Below, piece by piece: positions 1 through 10,002 of a DNA stretch of 39,615 nucleotides. Made by a program: the position numbers and the translations under genes. The notes under the pieces were generated by a model that worked only from the letters and a program-made list of their open reading frames with translations, searched no databases and was not told the origin of the DNA. The DNA lies in assembly GCA_947476215.1 (NCBI GenBank), contig CANJQI010000031.1, positions 1 to 39,615 of the forward strand, written 5' to 3'. The stretch comes from Betaproteobacteria bacterium (GTDB taxonomy: Bacteria > Pseudomonadota > Gammaproteobacteria > Burkholderiales > SG8-41). Numbering within the stretch: position 1 is the first letter of the stretch; each line of letters opens with the position of its first letter.

Positions 1-327
1 CGCCGGGACGATGATCTTCTTGGTTATTACCGCGGCCGAGGGAAGAGCGAGGGCAAGATTCTTGATGCCAGAACCCATGCGCTTCCAGCCACGCTTCAGG
101 CTGTCGCTGACGGCATCCAAATTCATGATGTTGCCGTCTACCACTGCGTCGCGAGGTAAGGGTTCAATCGTGTAGCGCTCTACTCGATACAGGTTTTTGC
201 CTGTTTCGGCGATTTCCACCATCTTTACGGACGAGGAACTGATGTCGCAGCCGATGAGCGCGGGCGACTTCGGCTTGAACAGTCGCTCGAGAGCGTCTAA
301 GTTGAAATTCAACTTTCCCTTAAGCAT
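1..327 (-). CDS. pilM: Type IV pilus assembly protein PilM, N-terminal part (cut by window edge)
   Basis: The minus strand reads open from an ATG at 327 to the window edge, giving 109 residues. The N-terminus carries the PilM/FtsA-like actin-fold start: 'SPALIGCDISSSSVKMVEI' is the first phosphate-binding strand and loop, and 'ALALPSAAVITKKI' follows near residue 90. PilM is a cytoplasmic ATP-binding protein that binds the PilN N-terminus and links the type IV pilus inner-membrane platform (PilN/PilO) to the motor. pilM lies divergent from mrcA, as in many beta- and gammaproteobacteria; pilNOPQ would be expected beyond the left edge. There is no good Shine-Dalgarno sequence before this ATG, so the exact start is uncertain. 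The identity is secure although two thirds of the gene are missing. Confidence 0.88.
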   Translation of the reverse strand, partial: MLKGKLNFNLDALERLFKPKSPALIGCDISSSSVKMVEIAETGKNLYRVERYTIEPLPRDAVVDGNIMNLDAVSDSLKRGWKRMGSGIKNLALALPSAAVITKKIIVPA

Positions 328-363
328 GGGCTGGTTACGGCCAGTTTAGATAATTTACATTAA

Positions 364-392
364 ATACTAGCAACAACTATCGACTGTGTAAA
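364..392 (-). promoter_or_regulatory. Probable sigma70-type promoter of pilM
   Basis: Reading the minus strand, TTTACA (387-392, one mismatch to TTGACA) is followed by 17 bases and TAGTAT (364-369, four of six matches to TATAAT). The predicted start is near 357, about 30 bases before the pilM ATG. Inferred from sequence only. Confidence 0.5.
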
Positions 393-429
393 GTATTTCC
401 GCGCAATTCCTTTTGCCAACGCGCCAGAC

Positions 430-435
430 TATAAT
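430..435 (+). promoter_or_regulatory. Possible -10 box of the mrcA promoter
   Basis: A perfect TATAAT sits in the 233-base divergent gap (328-560) between pilM and mrcA. No good -35 hexamer lies 16-18 bases upstream (TTCCTT at 407-412 is the best). It would give a leader of roughly 120 bases. The rest of this gap is AT-rich and shows no gene. Confidence 0.3.
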
Positions 436-560
436 GCCCAGACACGCAATATAGCTTAAATATAAAATTGATACTTGGCTATGGCATACAGCACGTTTGT
501 AAGGCCTATCTTTAAACCGTTGTTTTTTTGCAACATATTCCGCTAAGTCTCGACTAGCCG

Positions 561-2891
561 ATGAGTTCCCGTGTCTGGGTGTTTTCGGCCATACTGGTCG
601 CCGCGACAGCCGTCGCCGCAGCATTAGTCCTTGTTTTTGCAGCAGTTATTGTCTATCCGGCACTGCCTCCCCTGGATGAACTTATCGACTACAAGCCCAA
701 GGTGCCGCTACGCATCTATAGCGCGGAAGGTCAACTTATCGGTGAGTTTGGCGAGGAGCGGCGCGCCATCGTCAAGATCGAGGCCGTACCAAAAATCATG
801 CGAGACGCAATTCTTGCCGCGGAGGATGACCGGTTTTATCACCATGGAGGCGTAGATTATCTCGGCGTGCTGCGAGCTGCGTTGTCGAATGTGGTTTCCG
901 GCGGCGCGCGACAGGGGGCGAGCACGATTACCATGCAGGTCGCGCGAAATTTCTTCCTGTCCCGGGAAAAGACCATCACGCGCAAGTTCAACGAGATACT
1001 GCTTGCATTCAAGATCGAACACAGCCTTAGCAAGGACCAGATACTCGAACTCTATGTGAATCATATCTATCTTGGTCAGCGCGCATATGGCTTTGCCGCC
1101 GCATCCCAAATTTATTTCGGCAAAACCCTGGACCAGCTGAATGTCGCCGAAGCGGCGATGCTGGCGGGCTTGCCGAAAGCGCCGTCCCTGTTCAATCCCG
1201 TCGTGAACCCGAAGCGGGCAAAACTGCGTCAGCAGTACGTAATGCGGCGCATGCGCGAGCTTGGATACATCAGCGACGAACAGTGGCAGGGTGCCGACAA
1301 ACAGCAACTGTCGGTGAAGAGATACGTCAACGAATACGCAGTCAAAGCGGATTATTTCGCCGAAATGGTGCGGCAGGTTGTCTATGACCGATTTCAGGAA
1401 GACACATACACGCGTGGCATCCGGGTATACACCACCCTGTCCGTCCTGCATCAGGACGCGGCGTATCAGGCGGTGCGCAAGGGCATCATGGAATATGACC
1501 AGAGACATGGCTATCGAGGCCCCGAGAGCTACGTCGAACTTGGCGCACAACCCACCGAGGAAGATTTTGAGGACGCGCTGCAGGATGAATCTGACAGTGA
1601 CGATATTTTTCCCGCGCTGGTACTAGATGCCAGCGTAAGGGCAGTCAAGATCTACCGCAAAGGTGGCGAGACCTTGGAAATCAGCGGCGACGGACTCCGG
1701 TTTGCGCAAAGAATGCTGGGTGACAAGGCGCCCGCCAACCAGCGCCTGCGGCGAGGCGCAGTCATCCGTGTCGTCAAATCCGAGAAAGGCCAGTGGCAGA
1801 TTACCCAACTACCGCAAGTCGAAGCAGCTATCACCGCCATGAATCCGGTGGATGGCGCGATACGTGCGCTGGTCGGCGGTTTTGACTTTAATCGCAATAA
1901 ATACAATCATGTAACCCAGGCACTCCGCCAACCCGGGTCGAGCTTCAAACCGTTTATTTATTCTGCGGCACTTGAAAAAGGATTTACCGCCGCGACGGTA
2001 ATTAACGATGCGCCTCTGGTATTTGATGCCAGCCAGACCGGCTCCCAGTCGTGGGAGCCCAAGAACTTTGACGGCAAGTTTGAAGGGCCGATGCGCATGC
2101 GCACGGCGCTAATCAAGTCGAAAAATCTGGTTTCAGTGCGGATATTGCAGGCAATCACGCCGCAATATGCGCAAGACTATGTAGCGCGATTTGGCTTCGA
2201 CCCCAAGTATCATCCGCCGTACCTCACGATGGCGCTAGGCGCGGGTAATGTTACGCCTATGCAGATGGTGAGCGCCTATTCGGTATTCGCGAACGGGGGG
2301 TTTCGTGTAACCCCCTATTTCATTACGCGCATCGAAGATGCCAAAGGCAAAGTCGTGGTTCAGGCGCGAGCCGAACGCGCCGGCGAAAATGCCGAACCGA
2401 TCATAGATCCGCGCAATGCGTTCATCATGACCAGCATCATGCAGGACGTTGTCAGGATGGGCACCGCGGCGCGTGCCATGAAACTCGGACGCAACGATCT
2501 TGGCGGCAAGACCGGCACAACCAACGATTTTATTGATGCCTGGTTTTGCGGATTTGGCACCGGAGTGGTCGCGGTGGCATGGATGGGATTCGACAACCCG
2601 CATACCCTCGGCCACAACGAAACTGGATCGCAAGCCGCTTTGCCGATGTGGATGGCATATATGGAAAAAGCGATGAAAGGTGTTGAAGAATTGCCGCGTA
2701 ATATGCCGGAGGGAGTCGTACAGGCAAGGATCAACTCGGTCACCGGTCTGCGCGACACCGAAGGCAAGGGTATCGTTGAATACTTTTATCAGGAATCTCT
2801 GCCGGATGAACGCGACAGCGAATCGGCACCGCCGGGCGCGACGCCAGGTACGACGAAATCGCCGGAGGACGTCAAGAGCCAGCTTTTCTGA
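561..2891 (+). CDS. mrcA: Penicillin-binding protein 1A (bifunctional transglycosylase/transpeptidase)
   Basis: This 776-residue class A PBP polymerises lipid II into glycan strands and cross-links the stem peptides in the periplasm. A single N-terminal membrane anchor spans about residues 6-32. The GT51 domain has the catalytic Glu88 in 'EDDRFYHHGG', then 'GASTITMQVARNFFL' and 'EILLAFKIE'. The transpeptidase domain shows all three signature motifs: SxxK at Ser460-Lys463 in 'PGSSFKPF', SxN at 520-522 (SKN), and KTGTT at 650-654. An OB-like insert of about residues 250-430 between the two domains fits PBP1A rather than PBP1B or PBP1C. The length is slightly shorter than the E. coli protein (about 850). 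An unnamed gene follows 14 bases downstream and probably shares the transcript. The symbol ponA is also used. Confidence 0.95.
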   Translation: MSSRVWVFSAILVAATAVAAALVLVFAAVIVYPALPPLDELIDYKPKVPLRIYSAEGQLIGEFGEERRAIVKIEAVPKIMRDAILAAEDDRFYHHGGVDYLGVLRAALSNVVSGGARQGASTITMQVARNFFLSREKTITRKFNEILLAFKIEHSLSKDQILELYVNHIYLGQRAYGFAAASQIYFGKTLDQLNVAEAAMLAGLPKAPSLFNPVVNPKRAKLRQQYVMRRMRELGYISDEQWQGADKQQLSVKRYVNEYAVKADYFAEMVRQVVYDRFQEDTYTRGIRVYTTLSVLHQDAAYQAVRKGIMEYDQRHGYRGPESYVELGAQPTEEDFEDALQDESDSDDIFPALVLDASVRAVKIYRKGGETLEISGDGLRFAQRMLGDKAPANQRLRRGAVIRVVKSEKGQWQITQLPQVEAAITAMNPVDGAIRALVGGFDFNRNKYNHVTQALRQPGSSFKPFIYSAALEKGFTAATVINDAPLVFDASQTGSQSWEPKNFDGKFEGPMRMRTALIKSKNLVSVRILQAITPQYAQDYVARFGFDPKYHPPYLTMALGAGNVTPMQMVSAYSVFANGGFRVTPYFITRIEDAKGKVVVQARAERAGENAEPIIDPRNAFIMTSIMQDVVRMGTAARAMKLGRNDLGGKTGTTNDFIDAWFCGFGTGVVAVAWMGFDNPHTLGHNETGSQAALPMWMAYMEKAMKGVEELPRNMPEGVVQARINSVTGLRDTEGKGIVEYFYQESLPDERDSESAPPGATPGTTKSPEDVKSQLF

Positions 2892-2905
2892 TCCTAGAGC
2901 CGGCC

Positions 2906-4646
<1,741 letters not shown>

Positions 4647-4649
4647 TTA

Positions 4650-5294
4650 TTAGGGCTTCGCCCCCGGTTTATTCCCCTTTACCGGGGGCTTTTTATTGTC
4701 ATCGTGGTCCAGCCAATTCCGGATTATTTCGGCGGCTTCGGGAATACCGGTCTTCTTGGGACTGGAAAAAAGCTGAACGCTACAGTTTCCATAGTTTGCG
4801 CGCAGGACATGGTCCACGCGACGCAACGTTTCATCCGCCTGCCTGCGTGTAAGCTTGTCCGCCTTGCTGAGTAGTATGTGTATCGGCGTGCCGGTCGGTT
4901 TCACCCACGCAAAAAGTTCTTCGTCCAATACCGTCATTGGACGCCGTGCGTCCATGATCAGGATGATGCCGCGCAGGGACGGCCTGGACTGTATATAGCT
5001 GCCGATCAGTTCATTCCAGTGCGCGCGAGCTGCGGCCGGCACTGCCGCATAGCCATATCCGGGCAAATCGACCAGATACTGTTCGGTGCCTACGCGAAAG
5101 AAGTTGATATGTTGCGTGCGACCGGGCGTTTTGCTGACAAACGCCATCCGCTTACGCTGCGCGAGTGCGTTAATTGCGCTTGACTTACCGGCGTTGGAAC
5201 GCCCGACAAACGCAACTTCCGCGCCGCAAGGCGGTGGTAGATTGCATGTCGCGGCCACCGTGGTTACGAATTCGATGTTCTTAAGTGTCGCCAT
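4650..5294 (-). CDS. engB: Ribosome-biogenesis GTPase EngB (YihA/YsxC)
   Basis: The 214-residue TrmE-Era-EngA-EngB-type GTPase acts in large-subunit ribosome assembly. G motifs are in order: G1 GRSNAGKS at 31-38, G2 around the Thr residues of 'KTPGRTQ' (55-61), G3 DLPGYG at 76-81, G4 SKAD at 143-146 (usually TKAD), and G5 'SSPKKTG' at about 177. The C-terminus is a short basic tail ending 'KGNKPGAKP', longer than the core fold needs. It lies upstream of hemB on the same strand, 138 bases away, and diverges from the cytochrome c4 gene. No clear Shine-Dalgarno sequence precedes the ATG. The symbol yihA is also used. Confidence 0.95.
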   Translation of the reverse strand: MATLKNIEFVTTVAATCNLPPPCGAEVAFVGRSNAGKSSAINALAQRKRMAFVSKTPGRTQHINFFRVGTEQYLVDLPGYGYAAVPAAARAHWNELIGSYIQSRPSLRGIILIMDARRPMTVLDEELFAWVKPTGTPIHILLSKADKLTRRQADETLRRVDHVLRANYGNCSVQLFSSPKKTGIPEAAEIIRNWLDHDDNKKPPVKGNKPGAKP

Positions 5295-5376
5295 GAAATG
5301 GGTAATCTAGCCTAGGAAGGGTGTTTTCGATAGAATACGGCGTTTTCTCAGGGTTGAAATGCCGCAAGGAGATTGC

Positions 5377-6000
5377 ATGAGGGTTTTTACAGCATTATTG
5401 GTTGTCGCGTGCGCAGGTTCCGCTATGCTTACCCATGCTGCGGATCCGGCGGATAAAGCTGATCCGGCAAAAGCGCAGCAGATCATTACCAGCGTGTGTG
5501 CCGCTTGCCATGCCGCTGATGGCAATAGCGCGAGTCCGGCAAATCCCGTGCTCGCAGGTCAGCATGCTGATTACATCGCCAAACAGCTCGCCAACTTCAA
5601 GTCTGGCGAGCGCAAGAATCCGGTCATGTTGGGGATGGCGACCGCATTGTCGCCGGCGGATATGAAAAACCTCGGCGCTTACTTTGAAGGGCAGAAACCC
5701 AAAGCGCGTGCCGCCAAGAATCCGGATCTGGTCAAGATGGGCCAGCAGATTTACCGGGGTGGGGTGGCGGCCAAGGGTATCGCTGCATGCGCTTCGTGTC
5801 ATGGTCCCAATGGTGCCGGTATTCCTGCCCAATACCCGCGTCTCGCTGGGCAATACGCAGAGTACACGTCCGCGCAACTGCAGGCGTTTCGCGCCGGTGA
5901 GCGGAGCAACGATCCGAACAAGATGATGAGCATGACCGCTGTCAAGATGTCGGACCAGGAAATCAAGGCCGTCGCGGAATACATTATGGGATTGCGTTAG
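5377..6000 (+). CDS. Dihaem cytochrome c4
   Basis: The 207-residue exported protein has two fused cytochrome c domains. A signal peptide covers about residues 1-21 (cleavage after 'LTHA'). Haem-attachment motifs are CAACH at 41-45 and CASCH at 138-142, each followed by a Met-containing region ('NPVMLGMA' near 84; 'NKMMSMTAVKM' near 190) supplying the distal ligand. Cytochrome c4 carries electrons in the periplasm between the bc1 complex or quinol dehydrogenases and terminal oxidases. An earlier in-frame ATG exists at 5359, but AAGGAG at 5366-5371, five bases before the ATG at 5377, fixes the start and gives a normal signal peptide. A terminator hairpin follows directly. Divergence from engB is common in betaproteobacteria. 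Confidence 0.92.
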   Translation: MRVFTALLVVACAGSAMLTHAADPADKADPAKAQQIITSVCAACHAADGNSASPANPVLAGQHADYIAKQLANFKSGERKNPVMLGMATALSPADMKNLGAYFEGQKPKARAAKNPDLVKMGQQIYRGGVAAKGIAACASCHGPNGAGIPAQYPRLAGQYAEYTSAQLQAFRAGERSNDPNKMMSMTAVKMSDQEIKAVAEYIMGLR

Positions 6001-6012
6001 TCCGCACTTGGA

Positions 6013-6039
6013 ACAGGGCGCCGCCGCCCTGTTTTTATT
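6013..6039 (+). terminator. Rho-independent terminator of the cytochrome c4 gene
   Basis: An eight-base-pair stem (6013-6020 with 6025-6032, loop CCGC) is followed by a T-rich run (TTTTATT). It lies 12 bases after the cytochrome stop and reaches the hemL stop codon arriving from the other strand. Confidence 0.8.
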
Positions 6040-7351
6040 GAGCTGGCGCAATGCGCGATCCCGACGCCGTTGCAAAATACGCGCGCGCCGCGGCGATCGT
6101 CGCTTCAATTTCCCCGACGCCATGAGCTGCTGATACAAACCCCGCTTCAAAGGCCGACGGCGCGTAATAGATACCCGTATCCAGCATGGCATGGAAAAAA
6201 CGATTGAATTCGGCAGCGTCGCATTGCATGACTTCGGCGTAGGAGGTCGGTGGTGTCTCCCGAAAATAAATCCCGAACATGCCACCGACAGACTGCGCCG
6301 AGAAAATAGTATTGTGCTCGCGTGCAACGCGGGTAAGGCCCACAACCAGGGCTCGCGTGCTGGCCGTGAGACGGTCGTAAAATCCCGGCACTGCAATTTC
6401 CTGTAGTGTTGCCAGTCCTGCTGCAACCGCAATTGGGTTACCCGACAGCGTGCCTGCCTGATAGACGGGGCCCACCGGCGCCAGCATTTGCATGACGTCA
6501 CGCCTGCCGCCAAATGCGCCTAGCGGCATGCCGCCACCGATCACTTTCCCGAGCGTTATAAGATCCGCCGTAATGCCGTACAAACCCTGGGCGCCCCTGG
6601 GTCCGACGCGGAAACCGGTCATCACCTCATCAAAAATGAGCAACGCACCGTGGCGCGTGCATAGTGCTCGCAACGTATCGAGGAACTTGTCTGCCGGCAG
6701 CACGACATTCATGTTTCCCGCGACAGGTTCGACAATGACGCACGCAATCGTGTCTCCTTGGCGCGCGAACAACGTTTCGAGCGTCTCCACATTGTTGTAT
6801 TCAAGCACCAAGGTGTGCGCGGCGGTTTCAGCGGTAACACCCGCGGAACTCGGATTGCCGAATGTCAACGCGCCCGATCCGGCTTTGACCAGCAGGGCGT
6901 CAGCGTGACCGTGGTAACAGCCTTCGAACTTCACGATATCGGAGCGTCCGGTAAATCCGCGCGCAAGGCGGATTGCACTCATGGTGGCTTCGGTTCCCGA
7001 ACTCACCAGTCGTACCTGTTCCATGCCCGGCACGCTGCGGCACAGAAATTCAGCAAGTTCGCCTTCGGCTGCGGTCGGCGCACCGAAGCTCAATCCGCGG
7101 GTGGCGGCCTGTTGCACGGCCTCGACCACTGCAGGATGGGCGTGACCCAGGATCAAGGGTCCCCATGATCCCACATAGTCGATATAGGCTTTGTCATCCA
7201 CATCCCACACCCTGGGCCCGATGCCACGCGAAAAAAACCGCGGTGTGCCACCGACGGCGCGAAACGCGCGTACCGGTGAATTGACGCCGCCGGGAATAAC
7301 CATTTGCGCCGCGGCGTACAATTCTTCATTGCGTGTCGAGGTCTCGGTCAT
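6035..7351 (-). CDS. hemL: Glutamate-1-semialdehyde 2,1-aminomutase
   Basis: This PLP enzyme moves the amino group of glutamate-1-semialdehyde to give 5-aminolevulinate, the last step of the C5 route that feeds HemB. The 438 residues match the family. Visible motifs are '[20 protein letters not shown]' (118-136), 'YHGHADALL' (146-154), '[11 protein letters not shown]' with the cofactor-binding Asp241, and Lys269 in '[10 protein letters not shown]', which forms the PLP Schiff base. The start overlaps the thiE stop by four bases (ATGA), so the order thiD-thiE-hemL is one translationally coupled operon. The gene converges on cytochrome c4 across a hairpin. Confidence 0.96.
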   Translation of the reverse strand: MTETSTRNEELYAAAQMVIPGGVNSPVRAFRAVGGTPRFFSRGIGPRVWDVDDKAYIDYVGSWGPLILGHAHPAVVEAVQQAATRGLSFGAPTAAEGELAEFLCRSVPGMEQVRLVSSGTEATMSAIRLARGFTGRSDIVKFEGCYHGHADALLVKAGSGALTFGNPSSAGVTAETAAHTLVLEYNNVETLETLFARQGDTIACVIVEPVAGNMNVVLPADKFLDTLRALCTRHGALLIFDEVMTGFRVGPRGAQGLYGITADLITLGKVIGGGMPLGAFGGRRDVMQMLAPVGPVYQAGTLSGNPIAVAAGLATLQEIAVPGFYDRLTASTRALVVGLTRVAREHNTIFSAQSVGGMFGIYFRETPPTSYAEVMQCDAAEFNRFFHAMLDTGIYYAPSAFEAGFVSAAHGVGEIEATIAAARAYFATASGSRIAPAQ

Positions 7352-7980
7352 TGGTGCTTTGCGGGAAACAACTTGCAGAATACGCGCGCTGCGGTTTCGA
7401 CATCTGGCGCGGCAAACAATGCGGATATTACTGCAACTGCATCAACGCCGGCGCTGATCAGTTCGGGTGCATTGGCGTGTGTGATGCCGCCTATCGCGAC
7501 GACAGGCACATCAACCTGCGCACCAGCTTCGCGCAGCAGGGAGAGCGGTGCACGCACGGCGCCCGGTTTGACCGCCGATAAGAAGAAACTGCCAAAGGCA
7601 ACATAGTCCGCGCCTTGCGCTGCCGCATCGCGCGCGCGCTGCAGGGTGTCGTAACACGAAGCACCGATGATCTTGTTGGGACCCAGCCGGGCTCGTGCCG
7701 TCGTTACACCGGCGTCATCGGCGCCTACATGCACGCCGTCCGCGTCAATTTCGCACGCCAGTTCGACGTGGTCATTGATGATCAGTGCCGTGCCATATTC
7801 GTGGCACAGCGAACGTAACGCTGTTGCCTGCTCGAGTCGCAGGGCATCATCCGCAATCTTGTTGCGGTATTGAACGACGCGGGCACCGCCCGCCAGCGCA
7901 GCGCGCGTGAGTTTGAGCAACAGCGCGGTGTCGCCCAAATCCGGCGTCACCGCATACAGGCCGCTAACCGTCTTTTTCAT
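7348..7980 (-). CDS. thiE: Thiamine-phosphate synthase
   Basis: ThiE joins HMP diphosphate (made by ThiD) to the thiazole phosphate to give thiamine phosphate. The roughly 210-residue TIM barrel shows '[11 protein letters not shown]', '[10 protein letters not shown]', '[10 protein letters not shown]', '[11 protein letters not shown]', '[18 protein letters not shown]' and '[12 protein letters not shown]', all hallmark segments with diphosphate- and metal-binding residues. The frame can also start at 7992; I prefer the ATG at 7980, which gives '[14 protein letters not shown]', the usual spacing to the first strand. Either start overlaps the end of thiD (by 17 or 29 bases), and the stop overlaps hemL. 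The catalytic core is intact. Confidence 0.93.
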   Translation of the reverse strand: MKKTVSGLYAVTPDLGDTALLLKLTRAALAGGARVVQYRNKIADDALRLEQATALRSLCHEYGTALIINDHVELACEIDADGVHVGADDAGVTTARARLGPNKIIGASCYDTLQRARDAAAQGADYVAFGSFFLSAVKPGAVRAPLSLLREAGAQVDVPVVAIGGITHANAPELISAGVDAVAVISALFAAPDVETAARVFCKLFPAKHQ

Positions 7981-8806
7981 TCGCAGGCGCATCCTCGCGC
8001 GCCCAGAACAGGCGGTCGGGTATGTATTGGCCCATGCCGGGTCGAAAAGCCGCCTTAAGCGTCTGCCACGTATATTCCTGTGCGTCCTTCACCGCTTCAC
8101 TGACGCTGAGCCCGTTGGCTATGGTTGCCGCAATCGCCGAAGCCAGCGTGCATCCCGAGCCGTGATAAGTACCCGGCAAACGTTCCCAGCTGTCACTCCG
8201 TATCACGCCATCTTGGCCGTACAAGGTATTGATGACCTGTGGCGTATTTTCGTGCGTACCCGTAATCAATACGTATTCGCAGCCGGTGGCGAGGAGGCGG
8301 CGCGCGCATTCCGCGAGGTCTATGTCGTCCTCGCCTTCTTCCTGAACCAGCCGGCGCGCTTCCACGCTGTTAGGCGTGATGATGGTGGACTGGGGGATAA
8401 GCAGTTCGCGCAACGCGACTATCATTTCGTCGGTCGCCAGGTCATCGCCACGACCGGATGCCAGCACCGGGTCGAGTATCAGCGGGACTTCCGGATAATC
8501 GGATATAACCTCCGCGATAGCGGCGATATTCTCGGCACTCCCGAGCACGCCGATCTTGAATGCGGAAACCGGCATATCCTCAAGCACGCATCGCGCTTGG
8601 TCCGCCACCCACTCCGCATCAAGCGCCATGATATCTTCGACGCCCATGGTGTCCTGTATGGTGGCGGCCGTGACCACCGACACCGGATGACATCCCATGC
8701 TTGCGAGCGTCATCACATCCGCCTGCAGGCCCGCGCCGCCGCTCGGATCCGTCGCGGCGAAGGCGAGCACTATCGGCGGAGCTGGGAATTGTTCTGGATT
8801 ACCCAT
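7964..8806 (-). CDS. thiD: Hydroxymethylpyrimidine/phosphomethylpyrimidine kinase
   Basis: ThiD phosphorylates HMP twice to give the diphosphate used by ThiE. The 280-residue ribokinase-fold protein has 'AATDPSGGAGLQAD' (substrate site, 17-30), 'LDPVLASGRG' (111-120), 'TPNSVEA' (144-150) and the anion-hole motif 'HGSGCTLASAIAA' with Cys219. The family is usually near 270 residues. First gene of the thiD-thiE-hemL operon, it diverges from rubredoxin across a 76-base gap containing a perfect palindrome. No TPP-riboswitch-like sequence is visible in that gap, which is too short for one. Confidence 0.95.
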   Translation of the reverse strand: MGNPEQFPAPPIVLAFAATDPSGGAGLQADVMTLASMGCHPVSVVTAATIQDTMGVEDIMALDAEWVADQARCVLEDMPVSAFKIGVLGSAENIAAIAEVISDYPEVPLILDPVLASGRGDDLATDEMIVALRELLIPQSTIITPNSVEARRLVQEEGEDDIDLAECARRLLATGCEYVLITGTHENTPQVINTLYGQDGVIRSDSWERLPGTYHGSGCTLASAIAATIANGLSVSEAVKDAQEYTWQTLKAAFRPGMGQYIPDRLFWAREDAPANEKDG

Positions 8807-8845
8807 AGTCCGTGGTGGGAAGGCTGTTTAGTGGCGGGCGGTATT

Positions 8846-8864
8846 GCTAAAATCGCATTTTAGC
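8846..8864. promoter_or_regulatory. Perfect 19-base palindrome between thiD and rubredoxin
   Basis: Two eight-base arms, GCTAAAAT and ATTTTAGC, flank CGC. The site lies midway in the thiD/rubredoxin divergent gap, and each arm contains a TAAAAT that could act as a -10 box in its own direction. It could be an operator for a dimeric regulator, or a small hairpin. Function is inferred from position and symmetry alone. Confidence 0.45.
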
Positions 8865-8882
8865 TTAGATTGCGGGGTATAC

Positions 8883-9071
8883 ATGGCAAACACAGGCGCC
8901 GGTGGCTATAAGACTTACATGTGCTTGATCTGCGGATTCACGTATGACGAGTCGGCCGGCATCCCCGATGAAGGCATCGCGGCGGGCACGCGCTGGGACG
9001 ATGTGCCCATCAATTGGGTATGCCCCGAGTGTGGTGCGCGCAAGGAGGATTTCGAGATAGTGCAAGTGTGA
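8883..9071 (+). CDS. rubA: Rubredoxin
   Basis: A 62-residue electron carrier with one Fe(SCys)4 centre. The ligands are Cys14/Cys17 in 'YMCLICGFTYDE' and Cys47/Cys50 in 'WVCPECGARKEDFE', and the core 'GIAAGTRWDDVPINWVCP' is canonical. An N-terminal extension of about nine residues ('ANTGAGGYK') precedes the usual start. An upstream in-frame start at 8844 is less likely because it falls within the palindrome region; GCGGGG lies a few bases before the ATG at 8883. Rubredoxin next to thiD/hemL recurs in betaproteobacteria; the electron partner is not evident here. Confidence 0.93.
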   Translation: MANTGAGGYKTYMCLICGFTYDESAGIPDEGIAAGTRWDDVPINWVCPECGARKEDFEIVQV

Positions 9072-9087
9072 CCAATCGGAGGATGAT

Positions 9088-9206
9088 ATGAGACTTTTAA
9101 ATTCACACGCGCGGTCGGTCCGATGAAACACGGCACCACGGTCATTGCATTTGTCGAGGACACGGGCGGATATGAAACCGAATTCATACAGAAAAAACGT
9201 TCATGA
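9088..9206 (+). other. Two tiny overlapping reading frames after rubredoxin (12 and 27 codons)
   Basis: A perfect GGAGG (9078-9082), five bases before the ATG at 9088, opens a 12-codon frame ending at 9126. Its stop overlaps (ATGA) a second ATG at 9123 that opens a 27-codon frame ending at 9206, which overlaps the ksgA stop from the other strand. I recognise neither peptide ('[15 protein letters not shown]' in the second). They may be a small coupled gene pair, a leader peptide, or the relic of a longer gene broken by a frameshift. Evidence is limited to the ribosome-binding site and spacing. Confidence 0.25.
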
Positions 9207-9974
9207 ATCGCGATTCACAATGTGGTTGGCGATCGCGACATAGTGTTCCACGCCCAGGTTCTGCGCACGCATCTCCGGGGCTATCGACAGCTTGTCAAAA
9301 TCACGTTCCGATACATACTCCCTGAGCGAATTGCGCAATGTCTTGCGTCGCTGTGAAAAGGCGGCGGCAACCACCCGCGCGAATGCGTCCTCATCGTTTG
9401 CGATGTGGGGCATGGGGCGCAACGGAATCAGGCGTGCCACGGCAGACTCTACCGCGGGGGCGGGGTTGAACGCCGTCGCCGGCACGTCAATAAGTTTCTC
9501 CACGGAGAACCGGTACTGCAACATGACGGACAGCCGGCTGTAGTTGCTGTCGGACGGCGCGGCGGTCATGCGCGCGACCACTTCTTTTTGCAGCATTACA
9601 TGGATATCGCGTATCTGATCGCAGAACTGCGCAACATGAAAGAGTACTGGTGTTGAGATGTGATAGGGCAGATTTCCTATGACGCGCAGATCGTTTCCCA
9701 ACGACGAAAAATCGAATTTCAGCACATCGCTGACGTGCAACTTGAGCCGCGCGCCAAACTCCTTTTCCAATAGAGCCGCCAGGTCACGGTCGACTTCAAT
9801 CGCATGCACATGCTCCGTCGCCATCAGCAACGGCCGGGTCAACGCGCCCAAGCCGGGCCCGATTTCGACGATATGCTCGTCTTGCCGCGGGCGCAGCGCC
9901 GCGACGATAGCGGCGATCATCGCGGCGTCGACCAGAAAGTTCTGACTGAATCGCCTGCGCGGCCGGTGATTCAT
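9201..9974 (-). CDS. ksgA: 16S rRNA dimethyladenosine transferase (A1518/A1519)
   Basis: The enzyme makes four SAM-dependent methylations on two adjacent adenines near the 3' end of 16S rRNA, a late check on small-subunit assembly. The 257-residue Rossmann methyltransferase shows '[11 protein letters not shown]' (7-16), the SAM loop '[14 protein letters not shown]' (36-49), the acidic 'AIEVDRDL' (58-65) and the catalytic motif NLPYHIS (101-107). The C-terminal helical domain includes '[12 protein letters not shown]'. It is the last gene of lptD-surA-pdxA-ksgA, 28 bases after pdxA. The symbol rsmA is also used. apaG/apaH, which follow in enterobacteria, are absent. Confidence 0.96.
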   Translation of the reverse strand: MNHRPRRRFSQNFLVDAAMIAAIVAALRPRQDEHIVEIGPGLGALTRPLLMATEHVHAIEVDRDLAALLEKEFGARLKLHVSDVLKFDFSSLGNDLRVIGNLPYHISTPVLFHVAQFCDQIRDIHVMLQKEVVARMTAAPSDSNYSRLSVMLQYRFSVEKLIDVPATAFNPAPAVESAVARLIPLRPMPHIANDEDAFARVVAAAFSQRRKTLRNSLREYVSERDFDKLSIAPEMRAQNLGVEHYVAIANHIVNRDS

Positions 9975-10002
9975 GGCAAATCAGGAGCAGTTTCCGCGCG
10001 CA

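Noticed and set aside
4660-4694. GC-rich hairpin followed by five T on the plus strand
   Set aside because: It looks like a terminator, but no plus-strand gene lies upstream. It is inside the 3' end of engB, whose repetitive tail codes for it, and on the transcribed strand it has no U run.
7907-8863. 318-residue plus-strand open frame opposite thiD/thiE
   Set aside because: It lies antisense to two overlapping, clearly conserved genes; the composition is that of a shadow frame in GC-rich coding DNA.
8807-8882. Possible TPP riboswitch before thiD
   Set aside because: The gap is only 76 bases and contains no recognisable thi-box motif; only the short palindrome is present.
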